Part shown: positions 12,097-21,401 of the stretch, piece after piece
Layout: the number at the start of each line of letters is the position of its first letter
How positions within the stretch are numbered: the first letter of the stretch is position 1
Assembly (NCBI RefSeq): GCF_900142015.1
Contig: NZ_FQZN01000005.1
Span: forward strand, 124,001-188,000
Length of the DNA stretch: 64,000 nt
Source: Bacteroides stercorirosoris
GTDB lineage: Bacteria > Bacteroidota > Bacteroidia > Bacteroidales > Bacteroidaceae
Direction of reading: 5' to 3'
Notes under the pieces: model-generated
Databases searched by the model: none
What the model was told of the DNA's origin: nothing
Seen by the model: the letters and a program-made list of their open reading frames with translations, nothing else
Translations under genes and position numbers: made by a program

Positions 12097-12147
12097 AATA
12101 TCCTATATGAATCATCCTTTATGGATTCTGTTTAAACCGTATTTAAC

Positions 12148-12162
12148 GTGAGTTCGATATAA
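12148..12162. repeat. 15-bp inverted repeat, right copy
   Basis: GTGAGTTCGATATAA is the exact reverse complement of 10112-10126. It lies 77 bp before the first codon of the transposase remnant at 12239, about where the left end of an insertion sequence would be. Confidence 0.7.
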
Positions 12163-12238
12163 GTGATAACTTGCGATTAGCAATAAAAGCAGTAAATTTA
12201 TAGTACTAAAATATAACATTCACTAGACTTTTACCGCT

Positions 12239-12530
12239 ATGTTCACCAAAAGCAAAATTACAGAAATATATTGTTTGGCAAATGATTTCTGCAAAGAATT
12301 TACCAAGCAACAAGAAAAATATATGTTGGAAGACCAAGTTGAAGGTCATAACCACCGAAATGAGCCTAATCGTATATGTGTGTAAGCATTCATCCCATTG
12401 GTTTCCGGTCCGAGTTTCCTATAACCGCTTTGTGGAATTAGAAAAGGAGATTCTTCTCCCATTGACTATCTTTATCAGACAGGTACTCTTGGGGCAATGT
12501 ACAGGAATTAGTTTTGCAAATCAAACTTGT
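12239..12530 (+). pseudogene. IS982-family transposase remnant
   Basis: The frame from the ATG at 12239 gives 48 residues (KITEIYCLANDFCKEF, then HNHRNEPNRI) resembling the N terminus of IS982-family transposases, ending in a TAA at 12383-12385. In the next frame, from about 12395, WFPVRVSYNRFVELEKEI and LLGQCTGISF match the family's VSYNRFVEL and CTGISF motifs. The segment between these blocks in intact proteins is missing and nothing is left after CTGISF. This is therefore a frameshifted, internally deleted and 3'-truncated copy. The identification rests on recalled family motifs. Confidence 0.75.
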
Positions 12531-12564
12531 TTGATAACATTATATCATTACCACCTGCACCCCT

Positions 12565-15500
12565 TTACGGCTGTTTCAGATAATCCGAAGGCAACACTCC
12601 GAACTCCTCTTTAAAGCATTGCCGGAAGTAAACCACGCTATTTATACCTACTTTGAACGCAACCTCGGATATATTATACCTGCCCTCCAGCAACAACCGT
12701 TCGGCATACCGCATCTTTATCTTACGGACATACTCATTAGTGGAAAGTCCCGTCAGCGCTTTCATCTTACGGTAAAGCGTAGATTTACTCATATACATAT
12801 TGTCAGACAAGTAGCCGATATCAATCTTCTCGGACGACAGCCGGTCTTCTATCAGCTTGTTTATCTTCTCAAGAAATTCATTATCCAGCTTATTCATGGA
12901 CTCTGCCAACTGGGCACGCTTCTCATCCAGACTGTGATGAGACGTCGAACCGGCAAAGCGTTCCGCCAGCAGCTTGCGCGATTCAAGCAGATTATTGATG
13001 CGGCTATGCAGGAGGGTAGCGCTGAAAGGCTTGGTCAGATAAGAGTCCGCTCCCACCTGATACCCTTCTTCTTTATCTTGCAGAGAGTCTTTAGCAGTCA
13101 GCAGGATGATGGGGATATGACTGGTGCGCACGTCTTCTTTCAGCTGCTTACACATCGTTATTCCGTTCATCACGGGCATCATGATATCGCTCACGATGAT
13201 GTCGGGGATGCAACTCAACGCTTGCTCTATTCCCAGTTCGCCGTTGGCGGCGGTCTTCACTTCAAAATCGTCGGAGAAGGACTCGACGATATAGTTGCAA
13301 ATGTCCTCATTGTCCTCCACAATCAGCAGAATACGCTTTCCGCCGGACACTGATTCCGGAATCTCTTCCTTTTCCTCCTTTTCATCGGCCGGTTTCTCCG
13401 GTGAGTCGGTATGCAACACGTGGGGATAAGTATTGTCCGTCAGCAAGCTGAAGTAGAACGTGCTGCCTACGCCCAAAGTGCTTTCCGCCCTTATCTCCCC
13501 TTCATGAAGGGCAACCAGATTCTTCACCAACGCCAGACCGATGCCCGTACCGGAAGCCTGGTGGTCGCCGCCCTCCTGATAATAACGGTTAAAGATATGG
13601 GGCAATGAATCGGGAGTGATACCATAACCGGTATCACTGACCTTAATCTCGGTATAGTCGATGTTGTTCCGCACCACGTGATACAGGCCCAGTGTAATGA
13701 TACCCTTTTCGGTATATTTAATCGCATTGGAGATCAGATTGTCCAGGATAATGGTCACCACTTCCTTGTCAAAGTACAGGGACATATCCTCCCTTTCCAG
13801 TTCGATGTGGAACTCTATATCCGGTTTGCGGTTCAGTTCCTTGTATTTGAGGCCGACTTCATGCACCAGATTAGCGATATTGTCATGAGCCACACAGAGT
13901 TTCTTATTCTGCGTTTCCGTCTTTCTGAATTCCAGTATCTGATTTATCAGGTTCAGCAACCGGATGGCACTCTGATGAATCACCGATATCTTCTGGGAAT
14001 CTTTGTTTGACAATGAGTTGCTTTTCTGCATATCTTCCAATGGTCCCAGTATCAGTGTCAGCGGTGTGCGGAGTTCATGCGTGATGTTAGTGTAGAAACG
14101 AAGACGCTCCTGATTCAGTTCCTGCTCCTGCTCATGGTTCTTCTTTTCCAGGTCGTAGAGAACTTCCACATCGAGCTTCCTCTTATAGGCATGGAGAATA
14201 AGAAACAGGATTACCGCACTCAGCAATATATAGGACAGTTTGGCCCACCAGGTCAGCCACAAGGGAGGTACGATGTGAATGTCCAGTGCAGTCACGTTGT
14301 CCGACCATTCCTGGTTTCTGATACGGGTCTTTATCTGGAAGCGGTAGTCGCCGGGAGGAATATTACGGAAAGTGACGTTATTAACGTCCTTCACCGTGTA
14401 CCAGGCGTCTTCCAGACCTTTCAGCATATAGGCATACTCTACTTGGTTGGCCAGTGCATAGTTCCGGATGTTGAAGGTGATACCAAAGCTGTTCTGCATA
14501 TATCCCAGCTTCACCTTCGACTGGCTGTCGATACTGACCACTTCCTCGTTACTACCCGGACTGCCCAAAGGGGCGAATATCTTCATTTCCGTGATAACGG
14601 CCGCAGGAGACTCACGCTTTGCCAGAACAAAATCCGGATTGAAATGGCACAAACCATTGATGGAACCGAAGTATATCTCTCCATCCTGTCCCTTAGCCAC
14701 ACTCCCGCTCATGAAGTTTCCCATCGGCACCCGGTCCCAATGGTCGTAATTGTAGAAAATGCCTTTATCCCTTACCAGGCAACTGATTCCCTTGTTCGTA
14801 CTCACCCAGATATTACCGTTACCGTCTTCGGTTATCGCGCGTATATGCGTATTGTTCAGCCCCTCCTCGCGGCGGTATGCCTTGTAAGTCCATTCAGGGA
14901 ATGAGGAAAAGCACACTAATCCCTCTCCCGTACCGACCCATACGTTTTTCCGGCTATCTTCATAGATAGCATTCACGGTGTTGGAAGGGAACTGATTTTC
15001 AATATTGAAAAGCTTGATATCCTGCAAGTTTCCGTTACCTACACCCAGTCCGCTGCCAAACGAGCCAATCCACAGATATCCCCGTGAGTCTTTCAAAACG
15101 CATCTCACCAGGTTGTTTTCAAACTCATAATGCCCGGCAAGTTTCTTCGTGGCAAGGTCAACCTTATAAATACCGTTGCTGGTACCAATCCATAATATAC
15201 GCTGATTATCCTCATAGAAGGAGCGTACATCCTCATGTTCTATCTCTTTCAGAAAATTCCGGTGAAACACTTTTCTTCTGGTATCATAGTAATTCACTCC
15301 ATCCATGAACAGACCGAACCACAGATTACCTTCCGAATCACGCAACGAAGCCTGCACGGAGTTTCCTCCCATATCTTCAGTCTCTTCCTGATAGACAGCT
15401 ACCCGCGTACCATTGTCAAAGACATTGATTCCTCCTCCATCCGTACCAATCCACAACCTGCCCCGGCCGTCTACACAAACGCTGCTTGCAGTCTTATTAT

Positions 15501-16605
15501 TCAAACGGCTCATGGAGTCATGGTTCGACGAATAGTAATAGCCGCTGAACAAGGGAGGTTCGTAACTGAGAAAGTTTATGCCGCCACCCCAGACCCCCGC
15601 CCAGATGTTCTTGAATGAATCCTGAAAAATACATCTTGTACTCGAATTTGACAGACTATATCCGTCATCCCCTTCCTTTATATAATGGAACTGGGTCTGT
15701 TCCGGCAACAGAAACAGCCGTTGGGACAAATCCATGATAGCTACTCCACCGAATTCCATCGCTATCCATAGCTTATTCCCGTCGAGCTGACGGATATCAT
15801 AGATGTAATGCGAAAGATTGCCATCTGAATTAAACTGAATGAAGTTCATTGATTCCGGATTGAACAGGGCCAGTCCCTTATTTGTCCCTACCCAAATGTT
15901 ATCGTTCGTATCCTTATACACGCATCTTACTTCATTACCCGGCAGGCTGTTCTTGTCATCAGGGTCATGGACAAAATTTTTCACCCGCTTGTCTTTAATG
16001 GAAAGGATGCTGAAACCGTGATGCACATGCCCGATATATAACTTGCCATTTCCTCCGTCGGCCACTGTCCAGATATTGTCACTTGCCAGACCGGGTATAT
16101 TTTCTGTATTATAATGGAAAAAGTGCCCGGACTTCTTATCAAAATATTCTATTCCTTTCCAATAAGTAGTGACCCAAAGGTTGCCGTCGGCGGCAGCCAC
16201 GATATTGGTCACATCATCGGTTATGATACTTTCCGGAACCGAATCATTATGCCGGTAAAACGTAAAGGTGTCATTCGCATAGTCATAAGCATTCAGTCCG
16301 GCCCTCTGCGTACCAATCCACAGAACAGAGTCTTCCGGGTCATCCAGCAAGCAATTCAGTTCGTTTCCCGTGATTCCATATCCGTTTTCAGTCTCATTCT
16401 TATAATAAGTGATAAAACGGGTTCCATCAAACTTATTCAGGCCTTCTTCCGTAGCAAACCAAAGAAATCCCTGCTTATCCTGAGCAATACTGACCACATA
16501 ATTGTTGGATAGTCCCTTCTCAATACTGAGTTGCCTGACAGCATATGGTTGTGCCGACAAAAGGAAAGGTAACCACAAGAAGTAAAGTAAAAATCTGCTT
16601 TTCAT
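12565..16605 (-). CDS. Hybrid two-component system (HTCS) of the galactan-type locus
   Basis: This 1346-residue protein has the same order as the sensor at 596. A signal peptide (1-18) is followed by many propeller repeats (DKQGFLWFATEEGLNKFDG), a Y_Y_Y domain, a membrane helix (about 795-815), HisKA with His843 in NITHELRTPLTL, a HATPase domain (GTGIGLALVKNL), a receiver with Asp1140 in VSDIMMPVMNG, and an AraC-type DNA-binding C terminus (SKSTLYRKMKALTG). It diverges from the SusC/SusD locus at 16807-28819 and is very likely its activator, induced by an oligosaccharide released from the target polysaccharide. A palindrome in the shared upstream region (16657-16691) is a candidate binding site. 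Confidence 0.97.
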   Translation of the reverse strand: MKSRFLLYFLWLPFLLSAQPYAVRQLSIEKGLSNNYVVSIAQDKQGFLWFATEEGLNKFDGTRFITYYKNETENGYGITGNELNCLLDDPEDSVLWIGTQRAGLNAYDYANDTFTFYRHNDSVPESIITDDVTNIVAAADGNLWVTTYWKGIEYFDKKSGHFFHYNTENIPGLASDNIWTVADGGNGKLYIGHVHHGFSILSIKDKRVKNFVHDPDDKNSLPGNEVRCVYKDTNDNIWVGTNKGLALFNPESMNFIQFNSDGNLSHYIYDIRQLDGNKLWIAMEFGGVAIMDLSQRLFLLPEQTQFHYIKEGDDGYSLSNSSTRCIFQDSFKNIWAGVWGGGINFLSYEPPLFSGYYYSSNHDSMSRLNNKTASSVCVDGRGRLWIGTDGGGINVFDNGTRVAVYQEETEDMGGNSVQASLRDSEGNLWFGLFMDGVNYYDTRRKVFHRNFLKEIEHEDVRSFYEDNQRILWIGTSNGIYKVDLATKKLAGHYEFENNLVRCVLKDSRGYLWIGSFGSGLGVGNGNLQDIKLFNIENQFPSNTVNAIYEDSRKNVWVGTGEGLVCFSSFPEWTYKAYRREEGLNNTHIRAITEDGNGNIWVSTNKGISCLVRDKGIFYNYDHWDRVPMGNFMSGSVAKGQDGEIYFGSINGLCHFNPDFVLAKRESPAAVITEMKIFAPLGSPGSNEEVVSIDSQSKVKLGYMQNSFGITFNIRNYALANQVEYAYMLKGLEDAWYTVKDVNNVTFRNIPPGDYRFQIKTRIRNQEWSDNVTALDIHIVPPLWLTWWAKLSYILLSAVILFLILHAYKRKLDVEVLYDLEKKNHEQEQELNQERLRFYTNITHELRTPLTLILGPLEDMQKSNSLSNKDSQKISVIHQSAIRLLNLINQILEFRKTETQNKKLCVAHDNIANLVHEVGLKYKELNRKPDIEFHIELEREDMSLYFDKEVVTIILDNLISNAIKYTEKGIITLGLYHVVRNNIDYTEIKVSDTGYGITPDSLPHIFNRYYQEGGDHQASGTGIGLALVKNLVALHEGEIRAESTLGVGSTFYFSLLTDNTYPHVLHTDSPEKPADEKEEKEEIPESVSGGKRILLIVEDNEDICNYIVESFSDDFEVKTAANGELGIEQALSCIPDIIVSDIMMPVMNGITMCKQLKEDVRTSHIPIILLTAKDSLQDKEEGYQVGADSYLTKPFSATLLHSRINNLLESRKLLAERFAGSTSHHSLDEKRAQLAESMNKLDNEFLEKINKLIEDRLSSEKIDIGYLSDNMYMSKSTLYRKMKALTGLSTNEYVRKIKMRYAERLLLEGRYNISEVAFKVGINSVVYFRQCFKEEFGVLPSDYLKQP

Positions 16606-16628
16606 TATATCAGTTTTTTATTCTAATC

Positions 16629-16636
16629 CAAAAATA
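16629..16636 (-). promoter_or_regulatory. -7 box of the HTCS gene at 16605
   Basis: Read on the minus strand, TATTTTTG fits TAnnTTTG and lies 24 bp before the start codon. Confidence 0.55.
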
Positions 16637-16656
16637 CGAATAAATTCTGTATTCAA

Positions 16657-16691
16657 GGTACACAAATCATTCAATGCATGATTTGTATACC
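16657..16691. promoter_or_regulatory. Candidate HTCS operator palindrome
   Basis: GGTACACAAATCA and TGATTTGTATACC pair at 12 of 13 positions around a 9-base spacer, in the region shared by the divergent HTCS and SusC/D operon. It ends 42 bp upstream of the operon's -7 box. Confidence 0.5.
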
Positions 16692-16733
16692 TTCACTGCA
16701 CGATTTACACAGTCCTCGAATGCCAATATAGCA

Positions 16734-16741
16734 TACATTTG
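16734..16741 (+). promoter_or_regulatory. -7 box of the SusC/D operon
   Basis: TACATTTG fits TAnnTTTG and leaves a 5' leader of about 60 nt before the ATG at 16807. Confidence 0.6.
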
Positions 16742-16806
16742 CATTGACTAAAAGTGATATTTTAGTAAAGAGTGTATCTAATTGTTTAACTTTAAAAGTA
16801 ATATTT

Positions 16807-18318
16807 ATGAAGAAGCATTTCTTTAATGCCACCTTACTCTGGGCATTTTTATCGCTGGCTTTATGGACTACAGGATGTAGCGACGACGATGGCTATCCTG
16901 ATGTGGATGGACAAGCTCCTTCGATAGCATTAACTGCCGACCACATTCAGACTGCAGCAGGTCGCACGTTCACGCTTGAAGGAACCATCACCGATGCTGA
17001 TGGCATTTCAACCATTCAGCTACAGTGTGCCGACCTGTACCTCAACAAAACAATCGATTTAATCGAGATTTACGACAAGCCGCTGGAGACTTACAAGTTG
17101 AGTTACAACTTCGAAATCCAACCTAACGAAATCGGTGAACAATTCACAGTGAAAGTAACGGTGACAGACGTAGGCGGACGTAGCGTTTCACAAGACGTGC
17201 GCATAACGCTGGACGGAGACTTCGAGAATCCCATTTTCGTCATTGCCCCTACTAATGGAAGCATGGTCACTGCATTGTTGAGAGAAGGCGAAATTCCTAA
17301 ATTCACCATGAACATTTCAGTAACTGACGACCGCGCATTGGATTATCTTATTCTTAATATTGAAGGTATCGAAGAATACACAAATCTGAGAGTGGATGCC
17401 GATGGCGGCAAAGCCTTTGAACAAGCATTCGACATCACAATGCCTGCCGAAAAGAAAGACTATCCCATGACTATCAGCGTTTACGACAAGACGGGCAAAA
17501 GCTCAACTATCGAGTGCACCGTATCCGTAACCGATGTTCAGGACTTTGAAAAGATGTATCTTGCTGACGTAGCAACCGAAGCGGAACTGAACAGCGACGT
17601 ATTCGGCGTGCCGATGCGAATCGATCATGTGGGCGAATACCAATACCAGGCTCTCTATTACTGCCGGAACGCCAATACGGAAATCTTCTTCCTGCCGCAG
17701 AAGACAAGCTTCTCTCCTGTTTGTTATGGTCTCGACCCCGAAAATGAAGACATGCTTACTGACGATCCGTCAACAGCCAAACCTATTGTACTGACCCATG
17801 CAAATGTGTACTACAAAATCAATTTCAACATCTTACAGAAGACATACGAAATAGACTTCTATTCGGTTGAAGACGCCATAGATCCCTGGCCTGCAAGCAT
17901 GACATACGGACTTCCGACTATGGATAAATGGAATGACGGCGGTTCTACAATGATGGACTTTACCTTTGGTATGACATCAACTAATCCGACTGAAGTTGTT
18001 TCCTTAAAGCAAGATGCCACCAACCCGCATCTCTTCTATTATGATCCGATGTCGCTGACGGGAGGAGAATCCATGAACTTCATCATCCACAATTATCACA
18101 CAGACCAGTGGTGGAACTTTGTACGCTGGTGCAGCGATACAGAGGATAATCCCGAAGTCTTCGGTTATTATAACGGAAGTTCAATGAAGAATGCGGCTTA
18201 CACCGGACCTACAACAACGCAAGATGTTTGGTCTAAACCCAGAGTAACGGCTACCGGTTCCTACCAGTTCTGGTTTGATTCCCACTTGGGTAGAGCAAAA
18301 TTAGTAAGAGTAAATTAA
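16807..18318 (+). CDS. Surface glycan-binding-type lipoprotein, first gene of the locus
   Basis: This 503-residue lipoprotein has a signal peptide with Cys24 in WTTGC followed by acidic SDDDGYPD, a lipoprotein export-type tail seen in Bacteroides surface proteins. Ig-like beta-sandwich repeats follow (AGRTFTLEGTITDADGIS; FTVKVTVTDVGG), then a C-terminal aromatic-rich domain (TDQWWNFVRWCSD) that could bind sugar. By position and architecture it would act like SusE/SusF or a surface glycan-binding protein, holding polysaccharide at the cell surface. The ATG at 16807 is preferred over 16744, because the extra 21 residues are not signal-like and the -7 box is at 16734. Placement before SusC is less common than after SusD. 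Confidence 0.8.
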   Translation: MKKHFFNATLLWAFLSLALWTTGCSDDDGYPDVDGQAPSIALTADHIQTAAGRTFTLEGTITDADGISTIQLQCADLYLNKTIDLIEIYDKPLETYKLSYNFEIQPNEIGEQFTVKVTVTDVGGRSVSQDVRITLDGDFENPIFVIAPTNGSMVTALLREGEIPKFTMNISVTDDRALDYLILNIEGIEEYTNLRVDADGGKAFEQAFDITMPAEKKDYPMTISVYDKTGKSSTIECTVSVTDVQDFEKMYLADVATEAELNSDVFGVPMRIDHVGEYQYQALYYCRNANTEIFFLPQKTSFSPVCYGLDPENEDMLTDDPSTAKPIVLTHANVYYKINFNILQKTYEIDFYSVEDAIDPWPASMTYGLPTMDKWNDGGSTMMDFTFGMTSTNPTEVVSLKQDATNPHLFYYDPMSLTGGESMNFIIHNYHTDQWWNFVRWCSDTEDNPEVFGYYNGSSMKNAAYTGPTTTQDVWSKPRVTATGSYQFWFDSHLGRAKLVRVN

Positions 18319-18337
18319 CCTGATAATAGTCTGACAA

Positions 18338-21300
18338 ATGAGAAAGCAACTATTAATAGCATGTCTTTTGTTACTGTCAATATGCAGTTATGCACAACAG
18401 ATAACAATAAAAGGTATAGTGACTTCTGCTACCGACAAGGAACCCCTGATCGGAGCAACAGTTCAAGTGAAAGGTACCGGTAGTGGTACGATTACCGGCA
18501 TTAACGGTGATTATTCACTATCCAATGTAGAAAAGAATGCCGTATTGGTATTCTCTTCCATCGGTTTTGAATCTCAAGAAATTGCAGTAGGAAGCCAAAC
18601 CACAATCAATGTAGTACTGAAAGAAGCTACCGAACTGTTGGATGAAGTGGTAGTTATCGGTTATGGTGCTGTAAAGAAGAGCGACTTAACCAGCTCCATC
18701 GCTACAGTAAAAGGTGAAGAAATCACCGAAACCGTGACAGGTAATGCCATGGATGCCTTGCAAGGCAAGGTAAATGGCGTGCAAGTTACCAGCGGCGGTG
18801 GCCCGGGCGCCAGTCCGAAGGTGTTGATTCGTGGTGTAACTACAGCCAATGGTACAAACCCGCTGTATGTTGTAGACGGCATGCCGGTGGGTGACAATAT
18901 CAACTTCCTGAACAGCAACGACATCGCTTCCATGGAAGTGTTGAAGGATGCTTCGGCTGCCGCTATCTACGGTACACGTGCATCAAACGGTGTTATCCTG
19001 ATTACCACAAAGAAAGGCAAGACGGGCAAAGCCCGCATCAACTGGACTACCTCCGTAGGTTTCCAAACCGTAGCCAAACCTGATATTGCCGGTCCGGCCG
19101 AATATAAGGAAGTGTTTAATACCCGCTACACAAACGATAACGCGGGTTCCATTTGGAAGGATAACGGTGCAACAACCAATCCGGGTGGTACAGACTGGTG
19201 GGACACCGTGGTCAATAAAACCGCCTTGGTGCAGAACCACTCACTCAGTGTGGCCGGTGGCTCCGAACAGTTTGTCTATAATTTCAGCGTGGGCTACTAT
19301 CGCAACAACTCCCAATTTGATGTGGGTTACTGGGACAAAATCAATATCCGCCTGAATACCGAATACACATTCAATAAGTATGTGAAGCTGGGCGTTGACA
19401 TTGCTCCGCGTGTAGAATCGTGGGATGATACTCCGAATGTCTTTTCGGCAGCGATGGCTATGGACCCTACAACTCCGGTATTCCGTCCTCAGGATCAATG
19501 GGAAGACAATGAATTCAACAACTACCAACGTTCCTATAACAATCAGGAATGGAATCCGGCAGGTACGGTAGCCCGTCAAAACGCGCACTCCCGCGAAATG
19601 GGGGCTATCTTGAATACTTACTTGCAGGTGAATCCGATAGAAAAGCTGACCTTGCGTACCCAGTTTGGTGCCAATGCGCACTATCGTCGTTCCGACACGT
19701 TCATTCCTGAATTTAGCATGGACCCGCTGGAACAACAAACATTGAGCGAAATTACCCGTCGTAATCAGGAATGGTTTGACTGGAACTGGACGAATACAGC
19801 CACTTATATGGATACGTTTGCCGGGAAGCACAACCTGAACGTTATGGCCGGTTTTACCGCTGAACGTTTTGCATGGTACAACACGCAAGCCCGACGTGAC
19901 AATGTTCCCAACAATCTGGACCAGATGCAAGAGGTGAATGCCGGACAGCAGGGTACGGACGAGGCCAACGGTGAGACTACTTATAATACATTAGTCTCTT
20001 TCCTGGGACGCGTCATGTATAACTATGATAATCGTTACTACATCTCTGCCTCTCTTCGTGCCGATGGCTCTTCCCGTTTCCCGAAAGGTAACAAGTACGC
20101 CCTCTTCCCTTCCGTATCTGCTTCCTGGCGTGTCATCAGCGAAGGATTCATGCAGGATCAGGAAATCTTCAGCGACTTGAAACTCCGTGGCGGCTGGGGA
20201 CGCGTAGGTAACCAGAGCATCGACAACAATGCTACCCTAACCTTATTGAGCGAAACTCAATATTATTTTGGCAATACGCTGACAAACGGTTATTACGTGT
20301 CTACAGTAGGCAACAAAGAATTGAAGTGGGAGACCGTAGAAGACTGGAACGTGGGTGTGGATATGTCCTTCCTTAATTCACGTCTGGGCGTGACATTCGA
20401 ATACTTCCAAAAAAAGTCCATGGATATGCTCTATCAGAAACAGAACATCCTGGCTCTGGGTTATAACAACTGGAACAGCCAGATTTGGATGAACATCGGC
20501 AGCATGCAGGCCCGCGGTTGGGAATTGGGACTTACCTGGCGCGATGAAATCGGCAAGGACTTCTCTTATGATCTTGGTCTGAATCTTTCTGCCGTGCGCA
20601 ATAAGGCTATCAAATTCTCAGGTGACGGTCCTATGAGCGTCGGTGGCTTCAACAGCGATCAGATTATCCGCAATGAAGACGGTGGCCTCATCTCCCGCTT
20701 CTATGGTTATGTAGCCGACGGCTTGTTCCAGAACTGGGAAGAAGTATATGCACATACCGATGAACACGGAACAAAGATTCAGCCTGACGCGAAGCCGGGA
20801 GATATCCGCTTCAAAGACTTAGACCACAACGGTGTGCTTGATGCCAATGACAAAGCTTATATCGGTAATCCTTATCCCGACCTGATGATGGGTCTGAACA
20901 TCGGCATGCGTTATAAGAATATTGACTTTGCCGCCAACTTCTATGGTACGTTCGGTAATGATATCTACAATATTACCAAAGGCAGATATTCCGGTGCCGG
21001 CGGACAGAATGTCTGGGCAGGTACATTGGAAAAAGCATGGCATGGCGAAGGCACCAGCAACGATATTCCCCGCTTGTCGAGCAACGATTTGAATTTGAAC
21101 TATAACCGTGTATCCAGCTTCTACGTGGAAGACGGTTCTTACATGCGCTGCAAGTTATTACAAATAGGTTATACACTTCCTAAAAAATGGGTCGGTGGTG
21201 CCGATTTACGTCTCTCTTTCTCCGCGCAGAACCCGTTTACCATTACCGGCTATTCCGGTATGGATCCTGAGCGTCCGATGGTTGACGGTACTACCGACCA

Positions 21301-21388
21301 ATCTGGTAGTGCTATCAATACCGGTATCGACAACGTGGCTTATCCTAATCCGAGAACATTCCTATTCGGCATTGACTTTAAATTTTAA
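18338..21388 (+). CDS. SusC-like TonB-dependent outer-membrane transporter
   Basis: This 1016-residue protein has a signal peptide (1-19), an N-terminal CarboxypepD_reg-like beta-sandwich (about 22-95), the SusC signature LDEVVVIGYGAVKKSDLTSS, a plug domain (VLIRGVTTANG, NPLYVVDGMP, SAAAIYGTRASNGVILITTKKG) and a 22-strand barrel ending in FLFGIDFKF. With SusD it imports oligosaccharides across the outer membrane, powered by TonB. It starts 19 bp after the lipoprotein gene and is followed by susD after 13 bp, so they are co-transcribed. The length is normal for the family. Confidence 0.97.
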   Translation: MRKQLLIACLLLLSICSYAQQITIKGIVTSATDKEPLIGATVQVKGTGSGTITGINGDYSLSNVEKNAVLVFSSIGFESQEIAVGSQTTINVVLKEATELLDEVVVIGYGAVKKSDLTSSIATVKGEEITETVTGNAMDALQGKVNGVQVTSGGGPGASPKVLIRGVTTANGTNPLYVVDGMPVGDNINFLNSNDIASMEVLKDASAAAIYGTRASNGVILITTKKGKTGKARINWTTSVGFQTVAKPDIAGPAEYKEVFNTRYTNDNAGSIWKDNGATTNPGGTDWWDTVVNKTALVQNHSLSVAGGSEQFVYNFSVGYYRNNSQFDVGYWDKINIRLNTEYTFNKYVKLGVDIAPRVESWDDTPNVFSAAMAMDPTTPVFRPQDQWEDNEFNNYQRSYNNQEWNPAGTVARQNAHSREMGAILNTYLQVNPIEKLTLRTQFGANAHYRRSDTFIPEFSMDPLEQQTLSEITRRNQEWFDWNWTNTATYMDTFAGKHNLNVMAGFTAERFAWYNTQARRDNVPNNLDQMQEVNAGQQGTDEANGETTYNTLVSFLGRVMYNYDNRYYISASLRADGSSRFPKGNKYALFPSVSASWRVISEGFMQDQEIFSDLKLRGGWGRVGNQSIDNNATLTLLSETQYYFGNTLTNGYYVSTVGNKELKWETVEDWNVGVDMSFLNSRLGVTFEYFQKKSMDMLYQKQNILALGYNNWNSQIWMNIGSMQARGWELGLTWRDEIGKDFSYDLGLNLSAVRNKAIKFSGDGPMSVGGFNSDQIIRNEDGGLISRFYGYVADGLFQNWEEVYAHTDEHGTKIQPDAKPGDIRFKDLDHNGVLDANDKAYIGNPYPDLMMGLNIGMRYKNIDFAANFYGTFGNDIYNITKGRYSGAGGQNVWAGTLEKAWHGEGTSNDIPRLSSNDLNLNYNRVSSFYVEDGSYMRCKLLQIGYTLPKKWVGGADLRLSFSAQNPFTITGYSGMDPERPMVDGTTDQSGSAINTGIDNVAYPNPRTFLFGIDFKF

Positions 21389-21401
21389 TCCTTGATTACT
21401 C

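Noticed and set aside
12282-12614. 110-residue open frame as an intact gene
   Set aside because: Its useful part is only the second-frame section of the transposase remnant, and its end runs into the HTCS gene on the other strand.
14077-14904. 275-residue open frame opposite the second HTCS gene
   Set aside because: It is a shadow of the HTCS coding sequence in another frame.
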